From: JAJECS01 sp965262745
GTDB lineage: Bacteria > Chloroflexota > UBA11872
Reading direction: 5' to 3'
NCBI GenBank assembly: GCA_965262745.1
Contig: OZ253558.1
Span: forward strand, 2,356,001 to 2,420,000
Length of the DNA stretch: 64,000 nt
Below are positions 1 to 8,078 of the stretch, piece after piece. The position numbers were made by a program, and so were the translations under genes. Every line of letters begins with the position of its first letter. Positions within the stretch are counted from its first letter, which is position 1. The notes beneath the pieces are model-generated. The model saw nothing but the letters and a program-made list of their open reading frames with translations. It made no database searches and was not told where the DNA came from.

Positions 1-1342
1 CAGTGGCCTCGGGGAAGGTCGGGTGCGCATGAATCGTCTCGCGCAGATCGCCCAACGTGGCCTTGAGCTGCAGCGCCAGCGCCCCCTCGGCGATGATGTC
101 GCTAGCCCCGGGGCCGATCACGTGCATCCCCAGCAGCCGCTGCGCGCTGTCCGCCACCACTTTTACAAAGCCGTCGGTGTCGCCGAAGGCCCGGGCGCGG
201 CCCAGCGCCTGGAATGGAAAGCGCCCCACGACAACCTCGCCGTGCTGCGCACGGGCATCGGCTTCGTTGAGCCCCACGCTCGCGATCTCGGGATGGGTGA
301 AGGTGCACGCCGGCACCACGTCATCGTGGTAGACCGCTGATCCGCCCATGACGTTCTCCGCCGCAATCACGCCCTGGTGCGAGGCCACGTGCGCCAGCAG
401 CCGCTGACCCGTCACGTCGCCGATGGCGTAGATGTCCGTCCGGTTTGAGCGCATGGCACTGTCCACGGGGATGCCCTGGGCGCTATGCGTGACGCCCATT
501 CGCTCAAGCCCAAGGTTCAGCGCATTGGCCCGGCGTCCGGTGGCCATGAGCACGTGGGTGGCGTCGATGTCGGAGGTCTCGCCGTCGCGGTCCAGGCTCA
601 CTCGCAGCCCACCCTCACGTTCGGCGATGGACTCGATGCGGGTGCCGTCGCGCACGGTCACGCCCTGCTGCACCAGAATCTTGCGCAGGGCCGCGCTCAC
701 GTCGGCGTCTTCGTTTGGGACCACCGTCGGCAGCATCTCGACCAGCGTGACCTCGCTGCCCAGCAGCGCAAACAACGTGGCCCACTCGACGCCAACCGCG
801 CCCGCCCCCGCCACGACGATCTGCTCGGGCGGCTCTTCGAGCTCGAACGCCCCATCGCTGTCGATCACGCCCGGAAGGTCCGTGCCCGGAACCGGCGGCA
901 TCACCGACGACGAGCCGCTGGCGATGATCACCTTCGGCGCCAGCACCAGATCGCCGCTGTCGCCCATATCAACCTCGACCACGCCCGCGCCGGCCAGCGT
1001 GCCGTAGCCACGCACCACCGTGACCCCGGCCGCGTCCAGCAGGCCGCCCACTCCGCGCACGAGTTGACGGACGATGCGGTCCTTGCGCGCCCGCATGGCC
1101 GGATAGTCGGCTTCCACGCCCGACACGCTTACTCCAAATGCGCCGGCGTGGAGCGCGAGCTGGTAGACCTCGGCGCTGCGGAGCAGGGCCTTCGACGGAA
1201 TGCAGCCTCGCAGCAGGCACACGCCGCCGACTTCCTCGGCCTCGACCAGCGCGACCTTGGCGCCCAGCGCAGCGGCGCGCAGGGCCGCCACATAACCGCC
1301 CGGACCGCCGCCGAGCACGCAAACATCCGCCGTTACCGGCAT
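1..1342 (-). CDS. lpdA: Dihydrolipoamide dehydrogenase (E3), 3' end cut by window edge
   Basis: FAD/NAD flavoprotein of the 2-oxoacid dehydrogenase or glycine cleavage complexes; it reoxidises protein-bound dihydrolipoamide with NAD+. The N-terminus has a GGGPGGY FAD-binding glycine motif (about residues 11-17). The redox-active disulfide follows as C42 and C47 in GGVCLLRGCIPSK. A second nucleotide-binding glycine motif (VAGAGAVG) lies near the middle, then the ATGRRPN and AIGDV segments. The last visible residues contain the catalytic HAHPT histidine of the partner subunit. About 447 codons are visible, so only a short C-terminal tail is missing. The ATG at 1342 is chosen because it lies directly before the Rossmann motif and downstream of a TACAAT -10 element. 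No E1 or E2 gene lies in the window, so the parent complex cannot be assigned. Confidence 0.93.
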   Translation of the reverse strand, partial: MPVTADVCVLGGGPGGYVAALRAAALGAKVALVEAEEVGGVCLLRGCIPSKALLRSAEVYQLALHAGAFGVSVSGVEADYPAMRARKDRIVRQLVRGVGGLLDAAGVTVVRGYGTLAGAGVVEVDMGDSGDLVLAPKVIIASGSSSVMPPVPGTDLPGVIDSDGAFELEEPPEQIVVAGAGAVGVEWATLFALLGSEVTLVEMLPTVVPNEDADVSAALRKILVQQGVTVRDGTRIESIAEREGGLRVSLDRDGETSDIDATHVLMATGRRANALNLGLERMGVTHSAQGIPVDSAMRSNRTDIYAIGDVTGQRLLAHVASHQGVIAAENVMGGSAVYHDDVVPACTFTHPEIASVGLNEADARAQHGEVVVGRFPFQALGRARAFGDTDGFVKVVADSAQRLLGMHVIGPGASDIIAEGALALQLKATLGDLRETIHAHPTFPEAT

Positions 1343-1372
1343 GGCATCGTGAGGGTCGTCAGAGCGGACCGC

Positions 1373-1378
1373 ATTGTA
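1373..1378 (-). promoter_or_regulatory. -10 element for lpdA
   Basis: TACAAT on the minus strand, about 30 nt before the lpdA start codon and between it and the M20 peptidase stop. It suggests lpdA has its own promoter. No convincing -35 was identified. Confidence 0.4.
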
Positions 1379-1396
1379 GATGGCGGCCGCGGTCGA

Positions 1397-2542
1397 TCAG
1401 GCCGCATCGGCAAAGGCCTCGCAAATCCCGCGGTAGACGCCCACCGCCGCCTCGAGCTCGGCCAGCTCGATCCACTCGTTGTTCGTGTGCGCCTGCGCAA
1501 TGTCCCCCGGTCCCAGCACGACAGCGGGCAGGCCGCCAAGGCTCGCCAGCATGGAGGCATCGGTGGCGTATGCCACGGCGGCCAGGGTGGGATCGCGGCC
1601 CGCTTGCTCAAGCGCGCGCACGGTCGCCCGCACCACCGGCTCGTCGGCGGCGGTCTCCATGGGCGGCACATGGACGTACGGCGGCTCGCGCTCGACGCGG
1701 ATCCCGGCGTCCGCCTCGCGAATCCGGTCCAGCGCGCGGTCCACGTTGGCCAGAATCCCGTCGGGTTCCTCACCGGGCAGGAGTCGCCGGTCGCAATCGA
1801 TCTGGCAGGCGTCCGGCACCACGTTCACCGCCTCGCCACCTTGGATCGTGCCCACGCTCCAGGTCGCCGACCCGAGTCGCGGATGAGCCGACTGCACCAG
1901 GCCCGGCTCGATGCCTTCGCGCAGCGCCCCAATCACCGTTTGCATGTCGAAGATCGCGTTGCGGCCACGCTCCGGCGTCGCGCTGTGCGCCGCCACGCCG
2001 GCGGTGCGCACACGCCAGCGCAGCACGCCCTTGTGGGCCACGATGGGTTGCAGGCCCGTGGGCTCGCCCACGATCACGCCATCCACCGCGGGCCGGCGCT
2101 CGGCCAGCGCTCGCGAGCCGCGCATGGTGATCTCTTCGTCCATGGACCCCGCCAGCCAGAGATTCACCGGAAACGCCGGATCCGAGGCCGCGTGCTCGAG
2201 GACGCCCAGCATGGCGGCCAGCGAGCCCTTCGGATCGGCCGAGCCCCGCCCGTACAAACGCCCGCCCTCGATGCGTGGATTCAGGGCGTCGGGCATCGGC
2301 GCCAGCCCAACCGTGTCCAGGTGACACTCGAACATCAGCGTACGCGGGAGGCCGCGGTCGATTCGAGCCAGTACGTTGGGACGGCCCGGCTCGACCTCGT
2401 GCAGCTCGACCTCCGCGCCCACGGCGCGGGCGGCCTCCGCCACGTAGTCCGCCATTGCCTGCTCGCCCGGCCCCCCGAGGAGGCTGGCATTGACGCTGTT
2501 GATCGCCACCAGATCGGCCAGGCGCGCTGCCACGTCAGACAT
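1397..2542 (-). CDS. M20 family metallopeptidase (ArgE/DapE/carboxypeptidase-like)
   Basis: A 381-residue di-zinc hydrolase that removes an acyl or C-terminal group from small peptides or N-acyl amino acids. Metal-ligand motifs are in place: H74 and D76 in CHLDTV, D103 in GRGSADPKGS, the E136-E137 pair in DEE, E160 in VGEPT, and a late histidine in AQAHTNNE. A dimerisation (lid) domain lies between about residues 170 and 285, starting with HSATPERG. The ATG at 2542 has a good Shine-Dalgarno (GAGGAG, 9 nt upstream) and a TATACT -10 about 32 nt upstream. DapE, ArgE and AcyI-type members share these motifs, so the substrate cannot be named. It lies just upstream of lpdA on the same strand. Confidence 0.88.
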   Translation of the reverse strand: MSDVAARLADLVAINSVNASLLGGPGEQAMADYVAEAARAVGAEVELHEVEPGRPNVLARIDRGLPRTLMFECHLDTVGLAPMPDALNPRIEGGRLYGRGSADPKGSLAAMLGVLEHAASDPAFPVNLWLAGSMDEEITMRGSRALAERRPAVDGVIVGEPTGLQPIVAHKGVLRWRVRTAGVAAHSATPERGRNAIFDMQTVIGALREGIEPGLVQSAHPRLGSATWSVGTIQGGEAVNVVPDACQIDCDRRLLPGEEPDGILANVDRALDRIREADAGIRVEREPPYVHVPPMETAADEPVVRATVRALEQAGRDPTLAAVAYATDASMLASLGGLPAVVLGPGDIAQAHTNNEWIELAELEAAVGVYRGICEAFADAA

Positions 2543-2573
2543 GGGCGCTGCTCCTCAGTGGAGGGGGCGCCGC

Positions 2574-2579
2574 AGTATA
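2574..2579 (-). promoter_or_regulatory. -10 element for the M20 peptidase
   Basis: TATACT on the minus strand 32 nt before the start codon; the -35 is poor. Confidence 0.4.
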
Positions 2580-2619
2580 GGCGCGGCTGCCGGTAGTCCG
2601 GTCTCACGCCCAGATTTGG

Positions 2620-2639
2620 GGGCGGTTCGCGAACCGCCC
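2620..2639. repeat. REP-like palindrome, copy A
   Basis: GGGCGGTTCGCGAACCGCCC, a perfect 20-bp palindrome in the intergenic space between the divergent M20 and zinc-ribbon genes. Identical copies occur at 55480-55499 and 57756-57775, always between genes and usually extended by G or TA-rich edges. It behaves as a dispersed extragenic repeat. Confidence 0.8.
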
Positions 2640-2751
2640 TGATCCAGTGGCCACGGACTCGCCGGTGGCACGGCCCCGGCGTACCGGACCGCCCCGGCTC
2701 GGACCACCGCGACCGAAGACCGATATACCAGACAAACACCGAACAACTTGT

Positions 2752-2757
2752 TACAAT
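2752..2757 (+). promoter_or_regulatory. -10 element, probably of a leaderless transcript
   Basis: TACAAT ends 6 nt before the ATG at 2764, so transcription would start at or next to the start codon. No strong Shine-Dalgarno is present. Confidence 0.5.
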
Positions 2758-2763
2758 TTCCGC

Positions 2764-2958
2764 ATGGATCTCATCAAAGAACCACCGGCGGCCAGCCTCT
2801 CCGCCCCACGCGCCGCGGACGTCCGCACCCGCCAGCCTGCGCCAACGCGTCCCGTCATGCGCCGGCGCGCACCCACGTGCCCCGACTGCAGCGCGCCGCT
2901 GCGGGCGCTGGGTCTCTGCCTCGCCTGCCCGGCCTGCGGCTTCGGCGCCTGCGGCTAG
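2764..2958 (+). CDS. Small stand-alone zinc-ribbon protein (NrdJ-tail-like)
   Basis: A 64-residue protein. The first ~38 residues are low-complexity Pro/Arg/Ala. The C-terminal part is a four-cysteine ribbon with CPDC followed by CLACPACGFGACG. The spacing and ending resemble the C-terminal zinc ribbon of B12-dependent (class II) ribonucleotide reductase, where such cysteines shuttle reducing equivalents to the active site. No reductase gene is visible in this window. The gene is supported by a TACAAT -10 element directly before the ATG and by the compact Cys motif. It could also be an unrelated small zinc-binding protein. Confidence 0.6.
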   Translation: MDLIKEPPAASLSAPRAADVRTRQPAPTRPVMRRRAPTCPDCSAPLRALGLCLACPACGFGACG

Positions 2959-3021
2959 CTGGCCCGCCTTAGGCGATCACTGGAGCGGTCCGCGGCGAAC
3001 GCGGCGCGCTCCCGTACACGT

Positions 3022-3975
3022 TCACGCGCCGGACTCGGTCTCCTGCGCGGCCCCTCCGACGTGTTGCGCGAGGTAGGTCCCGCCCGCGATCCCGAACATG
3101 CTGCTCGGACCGGTGGCTGCGCCCACCGCCGCACCGATGCCAGTTGCCATGACGACCACGGCCGCGAGGTTGTCGACCGTAACCGTCATGAACATATCCG
3201 ACACCAGCGGCTCGGAGAATCGCAGCAGGAAGGTCTCGCCCGCCCCAAGCATCTGGGCGAACGTCACGACCAGCAGACCCAGCACCACGATTCCCAACAG
3301 GGCCGCGGCGGCGGCGCTGGCCATGATGATGACGCCGAGCAACGTGCGCAGCACCGTGCGGGGATGCGCCCAAAACGCGTCCCGCACCCGGGCGTGCGCC
3401 TCGATGGGACCGGCGCCGCGCATCACGTGAGGCAGCACCAGCCACAGGGCGGCGCCGGCGGGGACGATCACAACGACATTCATGAAGAAAATCAGCGTGT
3501 ACACGAGGGCGATCAGCGCCAACGGCCGCGCGGGCAGCTCGCCCAGCGGCCCGCGAGCGCCCATCTGCGTGAGGGCGAACACGCCCACCTGCGCCACGAG
3601 CAGCACGCCGACGATCAGCGCGGCGGGGACGGCCGCCACGACGAGGGGAACGGTGCGCCGGAGCGCTCGACGCAGCCCTGCCGCGACCGATGCACCACGC
3701 TCGCCCGCCGCCACGGCCACGGCGCCGGCGGCAATGGACCAAATGACGACAATGAGCCCGGCCGCAACGACAACATAGGGCACGGCCGCCGGCGAGCGGA
3801 TATAGGCCAGCGAGGCGGCGCTGCCGCCAAACGCTCCAACCCCCGCCCCCGCCGCCAGCCCCAATCCGAGCACGCCGGGACGAGAGCCAACCGCAAAGGC
3901 CGCGGCGATGGGAGCCAGCAGGCCGTCCGTCGCTCCGGCCGCGTTGTGCGTTCCGGTGGTGTCTGTGGATGTCAT
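3022..3975 (-). CDS. Multi-pass membrane protein of unknown function
   Basis: A 317-residue, very hydrophobic protein rich in Ala, Val and Gly, with about six long apolar segments (for example VPYVVVAAGLIVVIW, LALIALVYTLIFFMNVVVI and AALLGIVVLGLLVVTF). The short N-terminus is Thr-rich and the tail acidic. The layout resembles generic bacterial permease-like integral proteins with large loops holding Arg-rich stretches (GLRRALRRT), but no family motif was recognised. The ATG at 3975 is chosen; a TACACT -10-like box lies 15 nt upstream. It is transcribed divergently from the acyl-CoA dehydrogenase gene at 4057. Confidence 0.75.
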   Translation of the reverse strand: MTSTDTTGTHNAAGATDGLLAPIAAAFAVGSRPGVLGLGLAAGAGVGAFGGSAASLAYIRSPAAVPYVVVAAGLIVVIWSIAAGAVAVAAGERGASVAAGLRRALRRTVPLVVAAVPAALIVGVLLVAQVGVFALTQMGARGPLGELPARPLALIALVYTLIFFMNVVVIVPAGAALWLVLPHVMRGAGPIEAHARVRDAFWAHPRTVLRTLLGVIIMASAAAAALLGIVVLGLLVVTFAQMLGAGETFLLRFSEPLVSDMFMTVTVDNLAAVVVMATGIGAAVGAATGPSSMFGIAGGTYLAQHVGGAAQETESGA

Positions 3976-4056
3976 GCGGCCAACACCGGCAGTGTATCTC
4001 TCGGACCCGGGGGCTTATCCTCACATCGTGGGTGAAACGCAGCGGGGAATGGAACC

Positions 4057-5016
4057 GTGACTTCTGATTCGAACGCGGGCAATGGACGACGTGCCGTGGT
4101 CGTAGGCGCCGGGCGCATGGGTCATGGGATCGCGCTCGAGCTGGCCCGCGGCGGCTTCACCGTGTCGCTATACGACGCGGCGCCCGGTCGCGCCGAGGCG
4201 GCGATCGCCGAGGCTCGGCAAGATGCCCACGACATGGTGCGCGCCGGCGTGATCAGCGACGACGACGTGGACGTAGTCGTCGGCCGCCTGCACCCTGCCG
4301 AAACCCTGGCCGATGCGGCCGCCGGGGCCGAGTTTGCGGCCGAGGCCGTGGCCGAGGATCTCGCAGTCAAGCAGGCCGTCTTCGCGGAGCTCGACCGGCA
4401 CTGCCCCCCGCCCGCGATCCTAACCAGCAACACCTCCAGCATCGCCGTGAGCGACATCGCCAAGGGCTGCACCCACCCCGAGCGCGTGGCGCTGGCCCAC
4501 TGGATGCTGCCGCCGCACCTGATCCCGACGGTCGAGATCGCCCCGGGCGCGTTAACCGACGAGCCCACGATGACCGGACTGCGCGAGCTGCTCGAGTCGC
4601 TCGACAAGTGGCCCGTGACCGTCCGCAAGGAGCTACCCGGCTACTTGGTGAACCGGCTGCAATTCGCGCTCGCGCGCGAGGCCCTGAGCCTCATCGCCAA
4701 GGGCGTCACCACCGCCGATGAGATCGACCATCTGATGAAGGGCGTGCTGGGGCGGCGGATTCCGGTGCTGGGCATCATGCGCCAGGCCGACATGGCCGGG
4801 CTGGACGTGTATCGCCAGATCTTCACCTACCTGGGTCCGGACCTCGACTCCAGTGTGGAGCCGCCAACCGTGCTGGAGGAGGCCGTGGCCGCCGGCCACA
4901 CGGGCGCGCGCGAGGGCCAGGGGCTCTTCAAATGGGAACCCGGCGAGTTCGATAACTACGTCACCGCCCGCAACGAGGCGCTAATTCAAGCGCTTCGGGA
5001 GGACCGCGGCTGCTGA
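4057..5016 (+). CDS. 3-hydroxyacyl-CoA dehydrogenase family protein
   Basis: A 319-residue NAD-dependent dehydrogenase of the HADH family (oxidation of a 3-hydroxyacyl-CoA or a related hydroxy acid). The N-terminal Rossmann motif is VVVGAGRMGHG (G17, G19, G22). SNTSSI follows around residues 124-129. The catalytic histidine region is AHWMLPP (H148) instead of the usual HFFNP, so the substrate pocket is probably altered. The C-terminal helical dimerisation domain starts near PGYLVNRL. The size fits a monofunctional enzyme rather than an FadB fusion. The start is GTG. The 3' end overlaps the convergent flippase-like gene by 36 bp. Confidence 0.85.
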   Translation: MTSDSNAGNGRRAVVVGAGRMGHGIALELARGGFTVSLYDAAPGRAEAAIAEARQDAHDMVRAGVISDDDVDVVVGRLHPAETLADAAAGAEFAAEAVAEDLAVKQAVFAELDRHCPPPAILTSNTSSIAVSDIAKGCTHPERVALAHWMLPPHLIPTVEIAPGALTDEPTMTGLRELLESLDKWPVTVRKELPGYLVNRLQFALAREALSLIAKGVTTADEIDHLMKGVLGRRIPVLGIMRQADMAGLDVYRQIFTYLGPDLDSSVEPPTVLEEAVAAGHTGAREGQGLFKWEPGEFDNYVTARNEALIQALREDRGC

Positions 5017-6360
5017 GACCGGGGCGACGGGCGGCCGCGGGGGCGCCACAGCCCGGCCGACGTAGCGCCGTCCAATGGCATAGGCCGCCGCCGACTCGCT
5101 CACCATGCTCACCGTGCGCGCCATGGCGCCCACCCAGGCGCCGGCGAGGCCGGCGGCCGGTGCGGCGACGAACAGCAGGACCGCCATCAGCACCAGACGC
5201 CCGCCCGCCGCCAGCGCCACCAGGGACGTGCGGCGCTGGTGCATCGTGAGACCGGAGTAGAACTGCCGCATCCCCATCACCAGGGGCACCACGACGAAGA
5301 TCTGCAGCGCCGGCAGCGCCGCCTCGGCCACATGGGGCGGCGCGCCGATCACCTCTTCCAGCGCGAACCGGCCCACGGGCGTGAAGGCGATGAGCGCCAT
5401 AACCGCGGCCAGACCAAGCGAAATGGCGACGACGAAGGCGCGTACGCGGGCATGGTCGCGTGGGTCTTGCGCCATCACCAGCACCACCTGCCGCAGCGTG
5501 GCCAGCGCCGCCATGCTGACCATGATGAGGCTCATCGCCACGCGCATGGCCGCCACGGACGTCTCCGGCTCGGCCAACCGCAACAGCCCCGCGTTCGTGA
5601 GCGGCAGCCCCGCGGCCAACGAAAACTGCGTCGCGATCAGCGGCAGGACAAACCAGGTCACCTGGCGCGCGTCGAGGGGCAGCTGTCCGTGCGGCTCCTC
5701 GCCGTAGGGTGCGCGGCGCGAGGCGCGGTGTGCCAGCCAGCCGAGTACCAGCGCCTCCACCGCGGCGATCAGCAGCCAGGCAACCGCGCCGGCAGTGCTC
5801 GCCGCCACCGGAACGTTTGGAATGACGCCCAGCGCCAGTACGGCCAGAAGAGCGACGCTGACGGCCGGCGCCACCCAGACCACGCGCGTCTGCCGCAGGT
5901 GGGCCAGCTGCGCCACGTAGAACAGCCGCGCCAGGTTGCAGACAGGCACCAGCGCGGCGATCTGCATCATCTGCACCACGCGCGGCGTAAGTTCCGTTGA
6001 CGCCCCCATCAGCTGCTCGAAGAACCACGGCCCGCTGCCCGGCAGTGCCGTCACCAGCGTGAGCGCCACGATGCCCAGGGTGTAGACCGCGGTATACCGG
6101 CGCATGAAAACGTAGGACCGGCGCCCGCGCACCAGCACCAGATAGGCGCTCTGCACCGCGATGCCGGCGGCGCCCAAAATCTGCACCACGCCGCTGACGA
6201 CGCCAAAGGCCGCCAGGGACGCCGCCGGCTCGAGCCCGCGCGCGATCCCCGCGTCAAGCAGCGGGTGCCGCACCTGCTGCAGCACCTGGGACGCCGCCAG
6301 CGGCAGAAAGAACGCCCACATTGCGCTATAGGTCACGGCTTTGGCGGACGTTAGGCGCAA
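4981..6360 (-). CDS. MATE/MOP-like multidrug or lipid flippase-type membrane protein
   Basis: A 459-residue protein with about twelve hydrophobic segments arranged as two similar halves. Each half starts with a FxLPLxAxQ helix (residues about 17-24 and 235-242) followed by a P-L-x-x-A-G motif (HPLLDAGIAR and LPLTNAGLLR). This internal duplication is typical of the MOP flippase superfamily, and the repeated half-motif also resembles ankylosis (ANKH)-like bacterial proteins. Substrate unknown. Its stop lies inside the 3' end of the convergent 3-hydroxyacyl-CoA dehydrogenase gene, a 36-bp tail-to-tail overlap. The HAD gene starts divergently 78 bp upstream. Confidence 0.75.
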   Translation of the reverse strand: MRLTSAKAVTYSAMWAFFLPLAASQVLQQVRHPLLDAGIARGLEPAASLAAFGVVSGVVQILGAAGIAVQSAYLVLVRGRRSYVFMRRYTAVYTLGIVALTLVTALPGSGPWFFEQLMGASTELTPRVVQMMQIAALVPVCNLARLFYVAQLAHLRQTRVVWVAPAVSVALLAVLALGVIPNVPVAASTAGAVAWLLIAAVEALVLGWLAHRASRRAPYGEEPHGQLPLDARQVTWFVLPLIATQFSLAAGLPLTNAGLLRLAEPETSVAAMRVAMSLIMVSMAALATLRQVVLVMAQDPRDHARVRAFVVAISLGLAAVMALIAFTPVGRFALEEVIGAPPHVAEAALPALQIFVVVPLVMGMRQFYSGLTMHQRRTSLVALAAGGRLVLMAVLLFVAAPAAGLAGAWVGAMARTVSMVSESAAAYAIGRRYVGRAVAPPRPPVAPVSAAAVLPKRLN

Positions 6361-6438
6361 GGGCGCGGCGCTCCCAGAGGTTCAGTGAGGCGGCCCGATT
6401 ATGACGGGCGCGCGCCTGCTGGTTACGCTCGGCCGCCG

Positions 6439-7194
6439 ATGACGGACGAGGCGCCGATGCCCGCAGCTCCCGACCTTCCCGCCGCCGTGTTCTTCGACGC
6501 CTACGGCACGCTCATCTCCTGGAAGCCCGCGCGCCCTCCGGCTCAAGTCGTCGCGGAGGGGCTGTGGGCCGCGGGCGTGGATGCGCCGTTCGAGCGCGTC
6601 GAGGCCGCCGTGCGCGCCGAGATGGCCTTCTACCGCGAGCGGCAGGCCCTAGTGCGAACGGCGGCGGAGTTGGACGCGCTGCGGCGCGACGCGGCCACCC
6701 TGGTGCGCGACGAGCTTGGGGGACGGCAGGCGTGTTCGCTGCCCCTTGACGACATCGCGGCGCTGCTCGTCAAAGCGTTTGCCACCTGGGCGTATCCCGA
6801 GGCCCGGACGGTCATCGACCGAGTCCGGGCACGGGGCCCGCGCGTGGGCGTACTCAGCAACTTCAGCTACCTTCTGCCGCTGCTGCTCGCCGAGGTCGGC
6901 TTGGCCGAGCACCTCGACCCCATCGTGTTCTCGGCCGCCGAGGGCGTTTCGAAGCCGGACGCCGCGATCTTCGCGGCAGCGGCACGGGCCGTAGGCGCGG
7001 ACCCGGCGCAGTGCGTACTCATCGGCGACGACCTCGGCAACGACGTCGCCGGGGCGCGAGGCGTCGGCATGCCGGTCATCTGGCTCAACCGCGTCGGGCA
7101 GCCCATCCCCGCCGGGGTGCACGCCGCGACCGACCTCATCCAGGCGGCGGATACGATCCTCAGCGCCGAGTGGCGCCGCCTCTCACTCGCGTGA
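6439..7194 (+). CDS. HAD-superfamily hydrolase, haloacid-dehalogenase/phosphatase type
   Basis: A 251-residue HAD hydrolase. Motif I is FFDAYGTL (nucleophile D20), which has Tyr in place of the second Asp, as in 2-haloacid dehalogenase-like members. Motif II is VLSNFS, motif III the lysine in SKPD, motif IV GDDLGND. A helical cap occupies about residues 35-115. The ATG at 6439 is preferred over an upstream frame-extending ATG at 6385: the conserved domain starts soon after it, and a TACGCT -10-like box lies 9 nt upstream. Substrate not predictable; it could be a phosphatase. Confidence 0.85.
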   Translation: MTDEAPMPAAPDLPAAVFFDAYGTLISWKPARPPAQVVAEGLWAAGVDAPFERVEAAVRAEMAFYRERQALVRTAAELDALRRDAATLVRDELGGRQACSLPLDDIAALLVKAFATWAYPEARTVIDRVRARGPRVGVLSNFSYLLPLLLAEVGLAEHLDPIVFSAAEGVSKPDAAIFAAAARAVGADPAQCVLIGDDLGNDVAGARGVGMPVIWLNRVGQPIPAGVHAATDLIQAADTILSAEWRRLSLA

Positions 7195-7259
7195 CCGCCC
7201 CTTCGTCACGACCCAGCCGCGGGCGTACGGAAGCTTCGTGACCCGGCGAAGCTGCTGCG

Positions 7260-7265
7260 TATACT
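7260..7265 (+). promoter_or_regulatory. -10 element upstream of folE
   Basis: TATACT, with a weak -35 (CGTGAC or TTCGTG near 7235-7242). It lies in the 182-bp gap before folE, about 110 nt upstream of the start codon. Confidence 0.4.
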
Positions 7266-7376
7266 CGCAGCATCGGGTCGGGCTCCGACCGGCATCGCCT
7301 TGGCGGGCCTTGAGACCCGCCTGACGCCATCGCGCGCGCCCACGCTCCACGGCCACCACATCCACAGGATGAACGC

Positions 7377-7994
7377 ATGACCACATCCACCAACGGTGCC
7401 GAGGCGCCGCGACCTGCCCGCGCGGAGCTGGCCACGCGCCACGCGCGCATCGAGGCCGCCGTGCGCGAGATTCTCACGGCCGTGGGCGAGGATCCGAGCC
7501 GCGACGGCCTGCGCGACACGCCGGCGCGGGTCGCGCGTATGTATGACGAGTTGCTCAACGGACACCTGACCGACCCCGACGAGCATCTCGAAGTCACCTT
7601 CGATCACGCGCACGACGAGATGGTGGTGGTGAAGGACATCCAGTTCCAGTCCCTCTGCGAGCACCACCTGCTGCCGTTCTTCGGCACGGTTGCCGTTGGG
7701 TATCTGCCCAGCGAGCGCATCGTCGGCCTCAGCAAGCTGGCGCGCGTGGTCGAGCACCTGGCTCGGCGGCTCCAGGTGCAGGAGCAGTTTGCCTGCCAGA
7801 TCGCCGACGCGATCGAGCGCGTGCTGGACACCGGGGGCGTCGCGGTGATGGTCGAGGCCGAGCACCTCTGCATGACGATGCGGGGCGTCCGCAAGCCCGG
7901 CAGCCGCATGGTGACCACGGTGACTCGCGGTGCGTTTCGCAACAATCCCGCGACGCGTGCCGAGTTCCTCCACGCCATCGGCCACCCCGCCTAA
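7377..7994 (+). CDS. folE: GTP cyclohydrolase I
   Basis: Converts GTP to 7,8-dihydroneopterin triphosphate, the first step of folate (or other pterin) synthesis. The 205-residue length fits the type IA family. Zinc ligands are visible: C94 and H97 in SLCEHH, and C165 in HLCMTMRG. Other conserved segments are RDGLRDTPxRVARMY (residues 42-55), GLSKLAR (about 117-123) and GVRKPGSxMVTT (about 170-181). The start ATG follows the sequence CAGGATGAACGC; no other in-frame start fits. No other folate gene is adjacent. Confidence 0.96.
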   Translation: MTTSTNGAEAPRPARAELATRHARIEAAVREILTAVGEDPSRDGLRDTPARVARMYDELLNGHLTDPDEHLEVTFDHAHDEMVVVKDIQFQSLCEHHLLPFFGTVAVGYLPSERIVGLSKLARVVEHLARRLQVQEQFACQIADAIERVLDTGGVAVMVEAEHLCMTMRGVRKPGSRMVTTVTRGAFRNNPATRAEFLHAIGHPA

Positions 7995-8042
7995 CTCCGG
8001 TCCCCGGCACACGCCGCACCCGCCACCAAGCACCGACGCCCG

Positions 8043-8072
8043 CTGGCACACCGATGGCGGGTCGTGTATAAT
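8043..8072 (+). promoter_or_regulatory. Strong sigma-70-type promoter not assigned to a protein gene
   Basis: CTGGCA (8043-8048), an 18-bp spacer, then a consensus TATAAT (8067-8072). It faces about 380 bp with no convincing coding frame, so it probably drives a non-coding RNA. Confidence 0.6.
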
Positions 8073-8078
8073 TGCTGA

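Noticed and set aside
485..2596. Very long open frame on the plus strand (about 700 codons) opposite lpdA and the M20 peptidase
   Set aside because: It is a high-GC antisense shadow: composition is His/Arg/Gln/Ala-rich with no motif, while the minus strand encodes two complete enzyme families.
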